From NCBI RefSeq assembly GCF_026343115.1, contig NZ_JAPEMC010000002.1, positions 1-64,000 of the forward strand: a stretch of DNA of 64,000 bases, given 5' to 3'. Position 1 is the stretch's first letter. Each line of letters opens with the position of its first letter. The stretch comes from Streptomyces sp. NBC_00102 (GTDB lineage Bacteria; Actinomycetota; Actinomycetes; Streptomycetales; Streptomycetaceae). A model generated the notes under the pieces. The model was not told the origin of the DNA. It did not search any database and saw nothing but the letters and a program-made list of their open reading frames with translations. Positions 53,098 through 62,396 of the stretch are shown piece by piece. The position numbers and the translations under genes were made by a program.

Positions 53098-54627
53098 ATG
53101 CCGGTGCGTAGGGCGGGAGGCACGCCGGATTTCGGAGCCACGCTTCGTGGGCTGCGACGGGAGGCTTCACTCACCATCGAGGGTCTGGCGGAAGCCTCGG
53201 GGGTGAGCGTCCGCGCCATCGGTGACCTGGAGCGAGGAAGACGGGCGGTGCCACGGCCGCGTACGGCGGCCGCTCTTGCCGAGGGGTTGGGACTGTCCGG
53301 GTCCGGGAGGCAGCGCCTGCTCGGCGCGGCCCGCGCCGGCCGCAGCGACGGGTACACCCCTGTCGGTGTGCGCGCCGTACCTGGGGAAATACCCGACTTC
53401 GTGGGGCGGCGGCGTGAGCTGGCACGGCTTGAGGAACTCGCGGAGCGGATGTCCGGCGGCCGGGCGCCGGACGGCTCGGACGCACAGCCGACGATCGTGG
53501 CTGTCTCGGGGCCGCCCGGAGCGGGCAAGACGACGCTGGCGCTGGAGGCGGCCCGCCGACTGGCCGGCCACTTCCCCGACGGGCAGGTCGTGGTCGACAT
53601 GCGGGGACTGGACGAACAGGCGCCCGATCCGGGCGGGCTCATGATCGGCGTGCTGCGGGCTCTGCGGGTCACCGACAAGGAGCTGACGCACGTGGGTGCG
53701 CAGGGGCACCCCGAGCTGTACCGGCGGACTCTGGCGGCGCGGCGGTTCGTACTCGTCCTCGACAACGCGCGTGACGAGGCACAGGTGCGTCCGCTGCTGC
53801 CCGGCTCCGGCAAGGGAATCGTGGTGGTCACGAGCCGACGCCTGCTCACCGGCCTGGAGAGCGTGCACCGTCTGCCGCTGGACGGGTTCTCGCCGCGCGA
53901 GGCCGCGTCCCTGCTGAGCACCTTCATCGACGGGGAACGCGCGTCGGCCACCGACGCCGCCGAGCTCGAAGAGGTCGCCCGGTACTGCGGCCGTCTGCCG
54001 CTCGCGCTCCGGCTGGCCGGGAGCCTGCTCGCCACGCACCGGACGTGGTCGGTGCGGCGACTGGCGGAGCGGCTCGCCCCCGACGACAGCCGCCTGGCGG
54101 TCCTCGACGCCGGAGAGATGCGCGTGTCCGCGGCGTTCGACCTCTCCTACCGGCAGCTCACCGAGGAAGCCGCCCGCATGTTCAGGCTGCTCGCCGTGCT
54201 CCCGGGTCCGGACATCTCCACGGCCGTGGCCGCGCACTTGTCCGGGCAGGGATTCTTCGACGCGGAGGACACCCTGGAGGAACTGGTGGAGAAGGGCTTG
54301 CTGGGCGTCGCGGGCGACCGGTACCGGCTGCACGACCTGCTGCGGCTCTACGCCCGGACGAGGCTGCACGCCGAGGAGACCCCCGGCGACATCGCGTGCG
54401 CCCGGAGCGGCGCGCGCGAGTGGCCGCTCCGGACCACGGGGGCGGCGGACCGCTGGTACGAGCCCGGCCACGGGGCCCCGTCCACCGTCCGGCAGGAGGA
54501 TGTCACCGCCCTCCGCGGAGGAGGGACACGACCGGCTGCCGGCGCAGGTCACGGACCGGCCGACCGCCTGCGGAGTCACCGGACCGACTGCCGGAAAGGA
54601 TCGGTCACCTCCGTGCCCGCGTGCTGA
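53098..54627 (+). CDS. XRE-HTH plus NB-ARC (STAND) regulator, C-terminus apparently truncated
   Basis: 509 residues. An XRE-type HTH (about 10-70: GLRREASLTIEGLAEASGVS, VRAIGDLERGRR) is followed by an NB-ARC ATPase: P-loop GPPGAGKTT at about 139-147, Walker B FVLVLDNARD at about 217, GLPLAL-like LPLALRLAGSL and a winged-helix HDLLRLYA. Relatives go on for hundreds of residues of TPR sensor. Here, after ETPGDIACARSGAREWPLRTT, the family match degrades and the frame ends at 54627, overlapping the convergent AraC gene by 52 bases. It may be a truncated or frameshifted copy without a sensor. Confidence 0.75.
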   Translation: MPVRRAGGTPDFGATLRGLRREASLTIEGLAEASGVSVRAIGDLERGRRAVPRPRTAAALAEGLGLSGSGRQRLLGAARAGRSDGYTPVGVRAVPGEIPDFVGRRRELARLEELAERMSGGRAPDGSDAQPTIVAVSGPPGAGKTTLALEAARRLAGHFPDGQVVVDMRGLDEQAPDPGGLMIGVLRALRVTDKELTHVGAQGHPELYRRTLAARRFVLVLDNARDEAQVRPLLPGSGKGIVVVTSRRLLTGLESVHRLPLDGFSPREAASLLSTFIDGERASATDAAELEEVARYCGRLPLALRLAGSLLATHRTWSVRRLAERLAPDDSRLAVLDAGEMRVSAAFDLSYRQLTEEAARMFRLLAVLPGPDISTAVAAHLSGQGFFDAEDTLEELVEKGLLGVAGDRYRLHDLLRLYARTRLHAEETPGDIACARSGAREWPLRTTGAADRWYEPGHGAPSTVRQEDVTALRGGGTRPAAGAGHGPADRLRSHRTDCRKGSVTSVPAC

Positions 54628-55604
54628 TCCGCCGTACGCGTCGTCGCGCCGCTCTGGTGACGCAGGGCGCGCCATTCGCGGGGGGAGAGGCCGTAGGCGC
54701 CGCGGAACACCCGGCTGAAGTGAGCGGGATTGACGAAGCCCCAGCGTTGCGCGACGGCCGACACGGTGGGCATGGTCCGGCCGCGCCGGGCCAACTCGTA
54801 CGCGCACCTCTCCAGCCGACGCCGCTGGATCAGCCTGCCGACGGTGATGCCTTCGTCCTCGAAGAGCCGGTGCAGATAGCGCACCGAGATGTGGTGCGCC
54901 CGTGCCACGGACTCGGGAGACAGGGCGGGGTCGCCCAGATTCTCGTCTATGTGCCTGCGGACGCACCGCACCAGATGGTGCCGGGTGGTCGCGGCTCCCT
55001 CGGCCGGCCCCTCGTGCCGTTCCGCGACCAGGGTGGCGAAGAGATCGATGAGACCGTTGACCAGACCGTTCGTGGTGGAGGCCGAGAGGGTGTGGGCGGA
55101 GGTGGCCACGATCGTCAGGACGGGCTTCAGAACCGCGGCGCAGCCCTGACCGGTCGTGAACGCGGTGCCGGCGATGCTGTCGAGTGCCTCGTCCGAGACG
55201 GCCAGCGCGTGGCGCGGGATGTAGACCACGTGGACGGAGAAGTGTTCCGGGTGGTCGAGGAAGTACGGGCGTGAGGTGTCGTAGACGAAGAGGTCACCCG
55301 GGTCGGCGGTGACCTGGCGGCCCGCCTGGACGAGGACCGTCCGGCCGGTCGTCTGGACACCGACAGCCATCAGCCGTTCCGGGGACCGCTCGATGTGGGA
55401 CTTCGTCCGCCTGACGAGTTGGGCGCCGGCTTCGACGGTGGACGTCCGCAGGGCCCCCACACGCTCGGTGACGATCCGCCCGGTGAAAGCCTCCGTGCCG
55501 TGCGGCACGACTGTCACGGGCACCGGATTCCGGTCCATCGTGTCGTGCCGGACCGCGAGGCCCTGTTCCTCGCGCTTGAGGGAAGTCAGCAACACCGGGC
55601 TCAT
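54576..55604 (-). CDS. AraC-family transcriptional regulator
   Basis: 342 residues; ATG at 55604 with AGGAG six bases upstream. A cupin-like ligand-binding N-terminus (about 40-175: VQAGRQVTADPGDLFVYDTSRPYFL) is followed by a double-HTH AraC domain (VARAHHISVRYLHRLFEDEGITV, then VSAVAQRWGFVNPAHFSRVFRGAYGLSP). It is similar in layout to the protein at 60724-61791. Targets are unknown; it faces the SsgA-like gene across a 533-base gap. Confidence 0.85.
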   Translation of the reverse strand: MSPVLLTSLKREEQGLAVRHDTMDRNPVPVTVVPHGTEAFTGRIVTERVGALRTSTVEAGAQLVRRTKSHIERSPERLMAVGVQTTGRTVLVQAGRQVTADPGDLFVYDTSRPYFLDHPEHFSVHVVYIPRHALAVSDEALDSIAGTAFTTGQGCAAVLKPVLTIVATSAHTLSASTTNGLVNGLIDLFATLVAERHEGPAEGAATTRHHLVRCVRRHIDENLGDPALSPESVARAHHISVRYLHRLFEDEGITVGRLIQRRRLERCAYELARRGRTMPTVSAVAQRWGFVNPAHFSRVFRGAYGLSPREWRALRHQSGATTRTADQHAGTEVTDPFRQSVR

Positions 55605-56137
55605 CCGGTTCTCCTGTCGAACGTAGTCATGGGCCGGGACTTCCCAGCCGTGGCACGCACGGACCGGGCGGTTGTCCGGCGCCTGGTGAGGACGTCGAAC
55701 AGGCAGGCTGCGCGTACGCAAGCGCCCTCGGGCGAGCCTCCCGACGGGGGCCGGACAGCGGGGTCGTGGCCGATTTCCCCGTCCTGACCAGCAAAGCCGC
55801 CGACAGCGGGCGACTCCAGGCACCTAGCAGGCACAAAAGGCGCCAGGTCCTGCCTGCGGAGGCGTTCCACCAGGTCCGGGGGACCGGAGTGCGGGAACCG
55901 CTCGCGCGGCGAAGGCCGCGGGCCGCTGGGCGCGGGGCGGCGGCCGTACGCGCGAGGTGCTCCGCGGGACCGGTGGCGGAGTCGGGGCAGCCGGCCGATG
56001 GGCGCCGCCCTCCGCGTACGCGTTCCGTCACCGTACTTCCAGAAGCAATGGTGGATGCGCAGAGCGACAAGGCGCTTCGTGTCCGTGTTCCTAGGGTGGC
56101 GGACAGGAAACCACTCAGTCGCTTCTCTGGAGCCCAC
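55605..56137. other. Divergent intergenic region, no gene seen
   Basis: 533 bases between an AraC gene (leftward) and the SsgA-like gene (rightward). Open frames here lack family resemblance. It presumably holds both promoters. Confidence 0.4.
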
Positions 56138-56563
56138 ATGAGCCAATCGCTCACATCGGTCACGTGCGATGTCACCGCTTTCGTCAGCGTCTCCGAGGAC
56201 CGGCGGGTTCCGCTGCCCAGCCGGCTCCGTTACGACCCGACGGATCCCTATGCCGTCCGTCTCTCCTTGGGAGCGACCATGGACAGACCGGTTGTCTGGA
56301 CGTTCGCCCGTGCGTTGCTGGTCGAGGGGATGCGCCGGCCGAGCGGTGTCGGAGACGTGCTGGTCCTGCCCCGGCACCCCTGGCTTCCGGACACCCTGCG
56401 CGTGGTCCTGCGGTCCCGCGCCGGAGCCGCCCTGGTCGAGCTGCCGGTGCCGGAAGTCGCGCGCTTCCTGGACAGCGCCGGCCGGCTGGTGCCTCCGGGG
56501 ACGGAATGCGCGTACGTCGACGTGGACAGCGGACTCGCACAGCTCACGGGCCGCAGCGACTGA
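56138..56563 (+). CDS. SsgA-like sporulation/cell-division protein (SALP)
   Basis: 141 residues from an ATG with GGAG six bases upstream. It is recognisable as an SsgA/SsgB-like protein by length and by segments such as RVPLPSRLRYDPTDPYAVRLSL, VVWTFARALLVEGM, GVGDVLVLP and VELPVPEVARFLDSA. The family helps place FtsZ and control septation and peptidoglycan work in sporulating actinomycetes. It strengthens the Streptomyces assignment. It stands alone. Confidence 0.88.
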   Translation: MSQSLTSVTCDVTAFVSVSEDRRVPLPSRLRYDPTDPYAVRLSLGATMDRPVVWTFARALLVEGMRRPSGVGDVLVLPRHPWLPDTLRVVLRSRAGAALVELPVPEVARFLDSAGRLVPPGTECAYVDVDSGLAQLTGRSD

Positions 56564-57140
56564 AGAGCGACGGGCGCGGAACGGTCACTCCCGAGCGCGC
56601 ACCCACCGGCGCGTTCACCTCCCTGGAGAACCTGCCGTGCGCCGCCGCGCCCGGAACGGGCCACGGCCTCCTCGCCGTCGTGGCGCTCGGGGGCAACGCA
56701 CAAGACGCGCAGAGACAAGTCCCGTTCTGGTGCGACGGGTACGTTCATCTCGGCATTCGCGGCTTTCACCTCGGAAGGTCCCGTTGCCGAAGCAGGCCCG
56801 GGAAGCCGAGGGCCGGGGCACACACCAACCGATCGGTACCGCCCCGTCACGGGGACCGGGCGACTTCAGGCCCCGCCGGCGCCGACGCCGTCGCAGGCGG
56901 AGCTCGTCCCGTCGCCACGCCCGGCACGCGTGCTCGCCGCACCGGCCGAAAGCCCGGGCTCGTGCGTCCCGTACGAGGACATCCCCCCGGCACACCGAAC
57001 AGCACACGCCGGACGCCGCTCACCGACGGGCGGGCGTCGCCCGTCACGGCACCGGATCCGGAAGCCGGCGGCCCAGTGGTGCGCCCCGAGCCCCCGGAAC
57101 CGACCCGTCCCACCGTCCAGCAAGAGGAATGAGCCCGATC
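56564..57140. other. Gap without recognisable gene
   Basis: 577 bases of high-GC sequence with spurious open frames in several phases. No transporter, RNA or repeat is visible. An upstream promoter for the hydrolase pair should be near the right end. Confidence 0.35.
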
Positions 57141-57866
57141 ATGTCGCATGCAGAGAAGCCGACCGTTGTCCTGGTGCACGGTGCGTTCGCGGACGCGTCC
57201 AGCTATTCCGCAGTCATACCCGAGTTGCTCAAGAAGGGACTGAACGTCGTCGCTCCGGCGGTTCCCAACCGCAGCCTGATCGGGGACGCCGCGTACGTGG
57301 CCTCGGTGGTCCGTCAGATCGACGGACCGGTGGTGCTGGTCGGTCACTCCTACGGTGGCGCCGTGATCACGGTCGCCGGCGTGGAGGAGAACGTCGAGGC
57401 CCTGGTCTACCTGTCGGGCTACGCGCTGGAGGTCGGCGAGAGCCTGGGCGAACTGCAGGGCCGGTTCCCGGACTCGGATCTGGCCGCGGCGCTGGTGTAC
57501 TCGCCGTTCCCGATCGAGGGTTCGGACACTCCGGGTACGGACGTGTCGGTGGAGGTCGACGCGTTCCCGGCGATCTTCGCGGCGGACGTCGATCCGGAAC
57601 TGGCGAAGGCGCTGGCGGTCTCACAACGTCCGCTGGCCGCGCAGGCGTTCGCGGACGTCGCGCCGGCCGCCGCGTGGAAGACGAAGCCGTCCTTCGGCCT
57701 GGTGTCGTCCTCGGACCACACGATCAACCCCGACGTCGAGCGTTTCGGTTACGAGCGTGCCGGCATGACCACCATCGAGGTCGACTCCTCGCACCTGGTC
57801 ATGCTCGCCCACCCCAAGAAGGTCGCGGCCTTCATCGAGGAAGCCATCGAGGCCACCTCCAAGTAG
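57141..57866 (+). CDS. Alpha/beta hydrolase (cytosolic)
   Basis: 241 residues. TVVLVHGAFADASSYSAVI is the oxyanion region, LVGHSYGGAVI the Ser nucleophile elbow, SSDHTINPD an acidic site and DSSHLVMLAHP the catalytic His. This GAFADASS-type subfamily includes salicylate-esterase-like and haloperoxidase-like enzymes. The ATG at 57141 is chosen over 57129, whose ribosome site would touch the start. It forms a tandem pair with the next gene. Confidence 0.85.
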   Translation: MSHAEKPTVVLVHGAFADASSYSAVIPELLKKGLNVVAPAVPNRSLIGDAAYVASVVRQIDGPVVLVGHSYGGAVITVAGVEENVEALVYLSGYALEVGESLGELQGRFPDSDLAAALVYSPFPIEGSDTPGTDVSVEVDAFPAIFAADVDPELAKALAVSQRPLAAQAFADVAPAAAWKTKPSFGLVSSSDHTINPDVERFGYERAGMTTIEVDSSHLVMLAHPKKVAAFIEEAIEATSK

Positions 57867-57986
57867 TCCGTGTTTCCGGACCCCTTCCTCCGGCCTTCCT
57901 CCTCCGGACCCCAGGCCCTCTTCCGGCCTCCTCCTCAGGCCCTCTTCCGGCACGGTTCGCAAGCCGTCCCGAGCAGAAAGACAACG

Positions 57987-58841
57987 ATGAACATATCGAT
58001 CTCGCGCCGCACCATGACCCTTTCCGCGGTGGCCGGTGCGGCCGCCCTCGGGGCCACCGGCATCGCCCACGCCGCCCCTTCGAAGACCTCGGCCGCCGCC
58101 CGGGTGCCCGAGCCGAAGGAGCAGCTGCCCACCATCGTGCTGGTGCACGGCGCCTTCGTCGACGCCTCCAGCTGGACTCCCGTGGTGCAGCGGCTCCAGC
58201 GTCAGGGCCACCGCGTCGTGGTTCCGCCGAACCCCCTGCGCGGCGTGGCCGGTGACGCCGCCTACGTACGCAGCGTCCTGGACGGCATCGACGGCCCGGT
58301 CCTGCTGGCGGGACACTCCTACGGCGGTTCCGTCATCAGCCGTGCCGCGGTCGGTTCCGCCCAGGTCAAGGGGCTGGTCTACATCGCGGCCTTCGTCCCG
58401 GACGTCGGCGAGAGCGCCGCCGGGCTGAGCGACAGGTACCCGGGCAGCTCGCTCGCGGGGACCACCGTCGTCCAGAAGTACCCGCTGCCCGGCGGCGGTC
58501 TGGGCGACGAGCTGGTCATCAGGCAGGATCTGTTCCCCCAGCAGTTCGCGGCCGGCGTCGCCAAGGCAACCGCCCGGACGATGGCCGTCGGACAGCGCCC
58601 GATCACCGTGGCGGCGCTGAACGAACCGGCCACCGCGGCGGCCTGGAAGAAGCTGCCCACCTGGTACCTCATCGCCACCGAGGACCGGAACATCCCGCCG
58701 AAGGCACAGCGCTGGATGGCCGCACGGGCCAAGGCGCACACGATCACCGTGCACGCCCCGCACGCGGTCCCGGTGAGCGACCCGCGTGCCGTCGCCGATC
58801 TGCTCGACAAGGCCGCGCACGCCGTCAGCGCCGCCCACTGA
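57987..58841 (+). CDS. Tat-exported alpha/beta hydrolase, paralogue of the preceding
   Basis: 284 residues. A twin-arginine signal (SRRTMTLSAVAGAAALGATG, cleavage near AHA at about residue 29) indicates folded export. The hydrolase core repeats the previous gene's layout (LVHGAFVDASSWTPVV, AGHSYGGSVIS), with an acidic residue in ATEDRNIP and a late His in VHAPHAVPVS. It starts 120 bases downstream and is probably co-transcribed. The two are likely a duplication followed by gain of an export signal; substrate is unknown. Confidence 0.88.
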   Translation: MNISISRRTMTLSAVAGAAALGATGIAHAAPSKTSAAARVPEPKEQLPTIVLVHGAFVDASSWTPVVQRLQRQGHRVVVPPNPLRGVAGDAAYVRSVLDGIDGPVLLAGHSYGGSVISRAAVGSAQVKGLVYIAAFVPDVGESAAGLSDRYPGSSLAGTTVVQKYPLPGGGLGDELVIRQDLFPQQFAAGVAKATARTMAVGQRPITVAALNEPATAAAWKKLPTWYLIATEDRNIPPKAQRWMAARAKAHTITVHAPHAVPVSDPRAVADLLDKAAHAVSAAH

Positions 58842-59045
58842 CCCCACACCGGACGTACAGCCCCCGGCGGCAGCCCCGCCCTCCGACGCCACCGGCTCGG
58901 CGCCCCGGGTGACCCGGGGCGGACGCACCGCCTGCTGCCCCTCCTCGTCTGTCGTGGTGACAACAGACATCGCCGATCATGGCGACGGCTGAGGAAGGGG
59001 CGGCCCGGGGCGCCGGTTGCAGCCGAGTGACGAAAGAAGGTGCAG

Positions 59046-60269
59046 ATGTCCAGCACGAGCAAGCTCCCCGCCCCGTCCCGGACGACGAACCCCGCCCCGG
59101 ACGTGCCCGGCCGGCTGGTCGCCCTCCTGGCCGTGGCCAGCGGCCTGACGGTCGCCAACCTCTACTACGCACAGCCCCTGCTGTCCTCGCTGAGCGACGT
59201 CTTCGGCGTCCCCACGGCGACGACCGGCGCGCTCGTCACGCTCACCCAGGTCGGCTACGTGGTCGGCATGCTCTTCCTGGTGCCGCTCGGTGACCGGCTG
59301 GAGAAGCGGAAACTCGTCACCGTCCTGCTGACGATCACCACCGCGGCACTCGTCGTGGCCGGCCTCGCCCCGAACTTCCCCGTGCTGCTCGCCGCCTCAC
59401 TGGTCGGCGGAGCCACCTCGGTCGTCGCACAGATCCTGGTGCCGTTCGCGGCAAACCTCGCGCCCGACCACGCCCGGGGACGCGTCGTGGGCCGGGTCAT
59501 GAGCGGTCTGCTCACCGGCATCCTGCTCTCCCGCACGCTGAGCAGCCTGATCTCCGACATAGCCGGCTGGCGGGTCGTCTTCCTCGGCTCCGCCGTCCTC
59601 ATGGCCCTCCTCGCGGTGGCGCTCCGCGTGTCCTTGCCGCAGCACGCGCCCACCACCTCGTCCCCGTACCACCACGTACTGCGCTCCACCTTCCAGCTCC
59701 TGCGCACGCACCCGATGCTGCGGCGCCGAGGTCTGTACCAGGCGGCGATGTTCGCCGTCTTCAGCGCCTTCTGGACCACTGTCTCCTTCGTCCTGACCGG
59801 GCCCCGCTTCCACTACTCCGCGATCGGGGTGGGCGTCTTCGCCCTCGTCGGCGCCGCGGGTGCCGCCGTGGCCCCGCTCGCCGGCCGCTGGGCCGACCGG
59901 GGACACGCGCGTCCCGCGACCGGCATCGCTCTCGTGGTCGCGGCACTGGCCTTCGCCCTCGCGGGCTTCGGCGGACACAGCATCGTGCTGCTCGCCCTCG
60001 CCGCGATCTTCGTCGACGTGGCGGTGCAGACCACGCTGATCCTCGGTCAGCACACCATCTACGCCCTCGACCCCGGTGCCCGTTCCCGTCTCAACAGCGT
60101 CTTCATCGCTATCTTCTTCACCGGTGGCGCGATCGGCTCCCAGCTCGGAACGGTCGTCTACGAGAGGTACGGCTGGAACGGACCGACCGTGCTGGGCGCC
60201 GCCCTGCCGCTGCTCGCCCTGGTCTACTGGGCCTTCGAACGGCGGCCGCGGCAGGGTGTCACCGGCTGA
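59046..60269 (+). CDS. MFS transporter (drug/sugar efflux type)
   Basis: 407 residues, about 12 membrane helices. It opens with a hydrophilic tail, then GRLVALLAVASGLTVANLYYAQPLL and the loop 2-3 motif GDRLEKRKLV. Further helices include VLLAASLVGGATSVVAQILVP, GAAGAAVAPLAGRWADRG and FIAIFFTGGAIGSQLG. It is a typical efflux-pump layout. The ATG at 59046 has GAAGG five bases upstream. The next gene, an AraC regulator, may control it. Confidence 0.88.
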   Translation: MSSTSKLPAPSRTTNPAPDVPGRLVALLAVASGLTVANLYYAQPLLSSLSDVFGVPTATTGALVTLTQVGYVVGMLFLVPLGDRLEKRKLVTVLLTITTAALVVAGLAPNFPVLLAASLVGGATSVVAQILVPFAANLAPDHARGRVVGRVMSGLLTGILLSRTLSSLISDIAGWRVVFLGSAVLMALLAVALRVSLPQHAPTTSSPYHHVLRSTFQLLRTHPMLRRRGLYQAAMFAVFSAFWTTVSFVLTGPRFHYSAIGVGVFALVGAAGAAVAPLAGRWADRGHARPATGIALVVAALAFALAGFGGHSIVLLALAAIFVDVAVQTTLILGQHTIYALDPGARSRLNSVFIAIFFTGGAIGSQLGTVVYERYGWNGPTVLGAALPLLALVYWAFERRPRQGVTG

Positions 60270-60327
60270 CAGCCGCCGGGAGCGCGGATGATCCGGACCG
60301 GCGATCTCCTCGTGCGACGTACCGCCT

Positions 60328-60374
60328 GGGCCGTGTCTGACCATTCCCGCCGGGGGCGGTGTCAGACACGGCCC
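60328..60374. terminator. Hairpin terminator
   Basis: GGGCCGTGTCTGA pairs perfectly with TCAGACACGGCCC around a 21-base loop, about 60 bases after the MFS gene. Confidence 0.75.
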
Positions 60375-60723
60375 AACACGTCGTGGACACCCCGCCGGCA
60401 CACGGTCGCGCCCTGACAACGGCCACACCGTCGCGCCCGCGCCCGCGCCCGGGCCTCCGGAGCGAGGTGGTGGCGGGCCCCCTTGGCCGTGTCCGCCCCT
60501 CGGCCGTGTCCGCCCCCTTGCCGTCGGGCGGCCGTCGCCCCCGCCCGCGCGAGGGCGGCAGCGGTGCGGGGCGCATCCCCATGTACCTCGTACGCAGGGC
60601 AGATAGCACATTCGTGTGAGGTGCGGACCCCTTAGTACTTGGCAGGGTGGCGGAAGGCCCACAGGCCGAGAAAACGAGAACGTGGCGTCGGACGCGGCAT
60701 CACCCGGAACGAGGAGAGAGCTG

Positions 60724-61791
60724 ATGGAAGCCCTCTGCACCACTGAAGCGGTGCCCATCCACCAGAGACCGGCCTACTGGCAGGATGCCGTGTCGCGCAT
60801 GTTCCCCTCGGTGGACGTCGACGTCCCCCACGGTGAGTGCCGGGGGACACTCAGACTTTCCCAGCTCGGTCCGGTGCGGGCCATCACCGTTCAGGGCGAG
60901 GCCATGCGCATACACCGGTCGGCCCGGTCGGCCGCCGCGGACCTCGACGACTCCCTGATCGTGGTGACACCGACCGAGGGGACCGTCCTCGTCGACCAAG
61001 GCGACGGAGGCACCCGGGTGAGTCCCGGAGCGACCGCCTTCTGCGACCTGACTCGCCCGCTGAGCATGGACTTCTCCCCCGCCCACCAGGCGAAGTGCCT
61101 CGTCGTGCCGCGATGGCTCCTGAGCCTGCGGGACGACGAACTACGGCGGCTGACGGCAACACCCGTCCGTCCGGACAGTCGTTCGGGCTCCCTGTTGTCG
61201 CTGCTGCTGACGCAACTGGTGAACACGGCACCGACCCTGCCCCCGGGCACCGGTGAGACGCTGGTGCGCAACGTCGTCGACCTCATCTGCGTCCTGGCGG
61301 GCGAGCAACTGCACCGGACGGCCGACGACAGGCCCGAGGCCGCGCAGCACCTGACGCGCCGGATCCAGGAGTACATCGACCGGCACCTCGGGGATCCGGA
61401 CCTGACCCCCGGATCCATCGCTCGGGTCCACAACATCTCCGTCCGGTACCTGCACAAGCTCTTCGAGCATGAGGGCATCACGGTGAGCCGGTGGGTCCAG
61501 CGCCGTCGTCTCCACGAGTGCCGCTGCGAACTGGCCAGCCGCACAGCATCCGGCCGGACCGTTTCCGCGGTGGCCCGCCGATGGGGGTTCACCAGCGCCG
61601 CCCACTTCAGCCGTGCGTTCCGGACGACCTACGACATCTCCCCGGCCGAGTGGCGGCGTCTGGCCCGTCAGAAGACCGGGGCGCCGGCATCGCCCGGTAG
61701 GGCCGGGGAGCACGAGGCCGCCCCCGGGCCGCTGTCGAGAAGCGCGGACCTTCGCCCCGCCGGGTACGGCACCGGTGCCGAGGCGGCCTGA
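60724..61791 (+). CDS. AraC-family transcriptional regulator
   Basis: 355 residues; ATG at 60724 with GAGGAGAG upstream. An AraC-like ligand-binding domain (QRPAYWQDAVSRMFPSVDVDV, GDGGTRVSPGATAFCDLTRPL) precedes the double HTH (IARVHNISVRYLHKLFEHEGITV, VSAVARRWGFTSAAHFSRAF). It is a paralogue of 54576-55604. It probably regulates nearby transport or metabolic genes. An Ala/Gly/Pro-rich tail of about 45 residues follows the HTH. Confidence 0.86.
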   Translation: MEALCTTEAVPIHQRPAYWQDAVSRMFPSVDVDVPHGECRGTLRLSQLGPVRAITVQGEAMRIHRSARSAAADLDDSLIVVTPTEGTVLVDQGDGGTRVSPGATAFCDLTRPLSMDFSPAHQAKCLVVPRWLLSLRDDELRRLTATPVRPDSRSGSLLSLLLTQLVNTAPTLPPGTGETLVRNVVDLICVLAGEQLHRTADDRPEAAQHLTRRIQEYIDRHLGDPDLTPGSIARVHNISVRYLHKLFEHEGITVSRWVQRRRLHECRCELASRTASGRTVSAVARRWGFTSAAHFSRAFRTTYDISPAEWRRLARQKTGAPASPGRAGEHEAAPGPLSRSADLRPAGYGTGAEAA

Positions 61792-61963
61792 TCTCCGGCC
61801 GTCTCCCGCCACCCGGCCCGTGTCGCCGAGCGGTCCTTCCCGAGGCCGCCCCGGCATTCCGGGCGATCGCCGCGACTCCCTTGCGAAGGCGCCCGAGCGG
61901 TGGTCCGAAAACTGTAGGGATCACCCCATGTCCGGTCGCCCCGGCGTTGTGCAAGATGAAATC

Positions 61964-62329
61964 ATGGGCATCAATATCGTGGTCGTCGACGACGATCCCG
62001 GGTTCCGGCGCATCGCCACCACACTGCTGATGTCACGGGGCCTGCGGGTCGTGGCGGTATCCGCCGACGGCGCCTCCGCCCTGGCCACGGTGCGGGCACA
62101 TCGCCCCCACGGTCTGCTGCTCGACCTGCACCTGCCCGACATGGACGGTCTCACTGTGGCCCGGCAGCTGGCCGAGGAGAACGACGGGCCCCTGGTGGTG
62201 CTCACCTCCACCGACAAGCTGCGTATGTCGCGGGAGGAGCTGGTGCGTGCGGGCATCGTGTCCTTCGTCACCAAGGACAAGCTGTTCGACGCCGATCTGC
62301 GGGGTCTGTTCACCCCGTCCGCGCCCTGA
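61964..62329 (+). CDS. Single-domain response regulator
   Basis: 121 residues consisting only of a receiver: INIVVVDDDPGFRR (acidic pocket), phospho-acceptor Asp in LLLDLHLPDMDG, Thr/Ser in VVLTSTDK and Lys in FVTKDKLF. No output domain is present, so it may act in a phosphorelay or by protein contact. An ATG at 61928 with an AGGGA site is an alternative start. The adjacent LuxR-type regulator faces it. Confidence 0.82.
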   Translation: MGINIVVVDDDPGFRRIATTLLMSRGLRVVAVSADGASALATVRAHRPHGLLLDLHLPDMDGLTVARQLAEENDGPLVVLTSTDKLRMSREELVRAGIVSFVTKDKLFDADLRGLFTPSAP

Positions 62330-62396
62330 CGTCCGTCCAGGGCAGCGGCCTCGCCCCGCCCGCCGCGACGCCGTCCGTCCCGCTGCCGGCCGTCGC

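Noticed and set aside
53098..54627. NB-ARC protein considered as an antiphage Avs/STAND defence gene
   Set aside because: It has an XRE-type DNA-binding N-terminus rather than a nuclease or other effector, typical of Streptomyces regulators.
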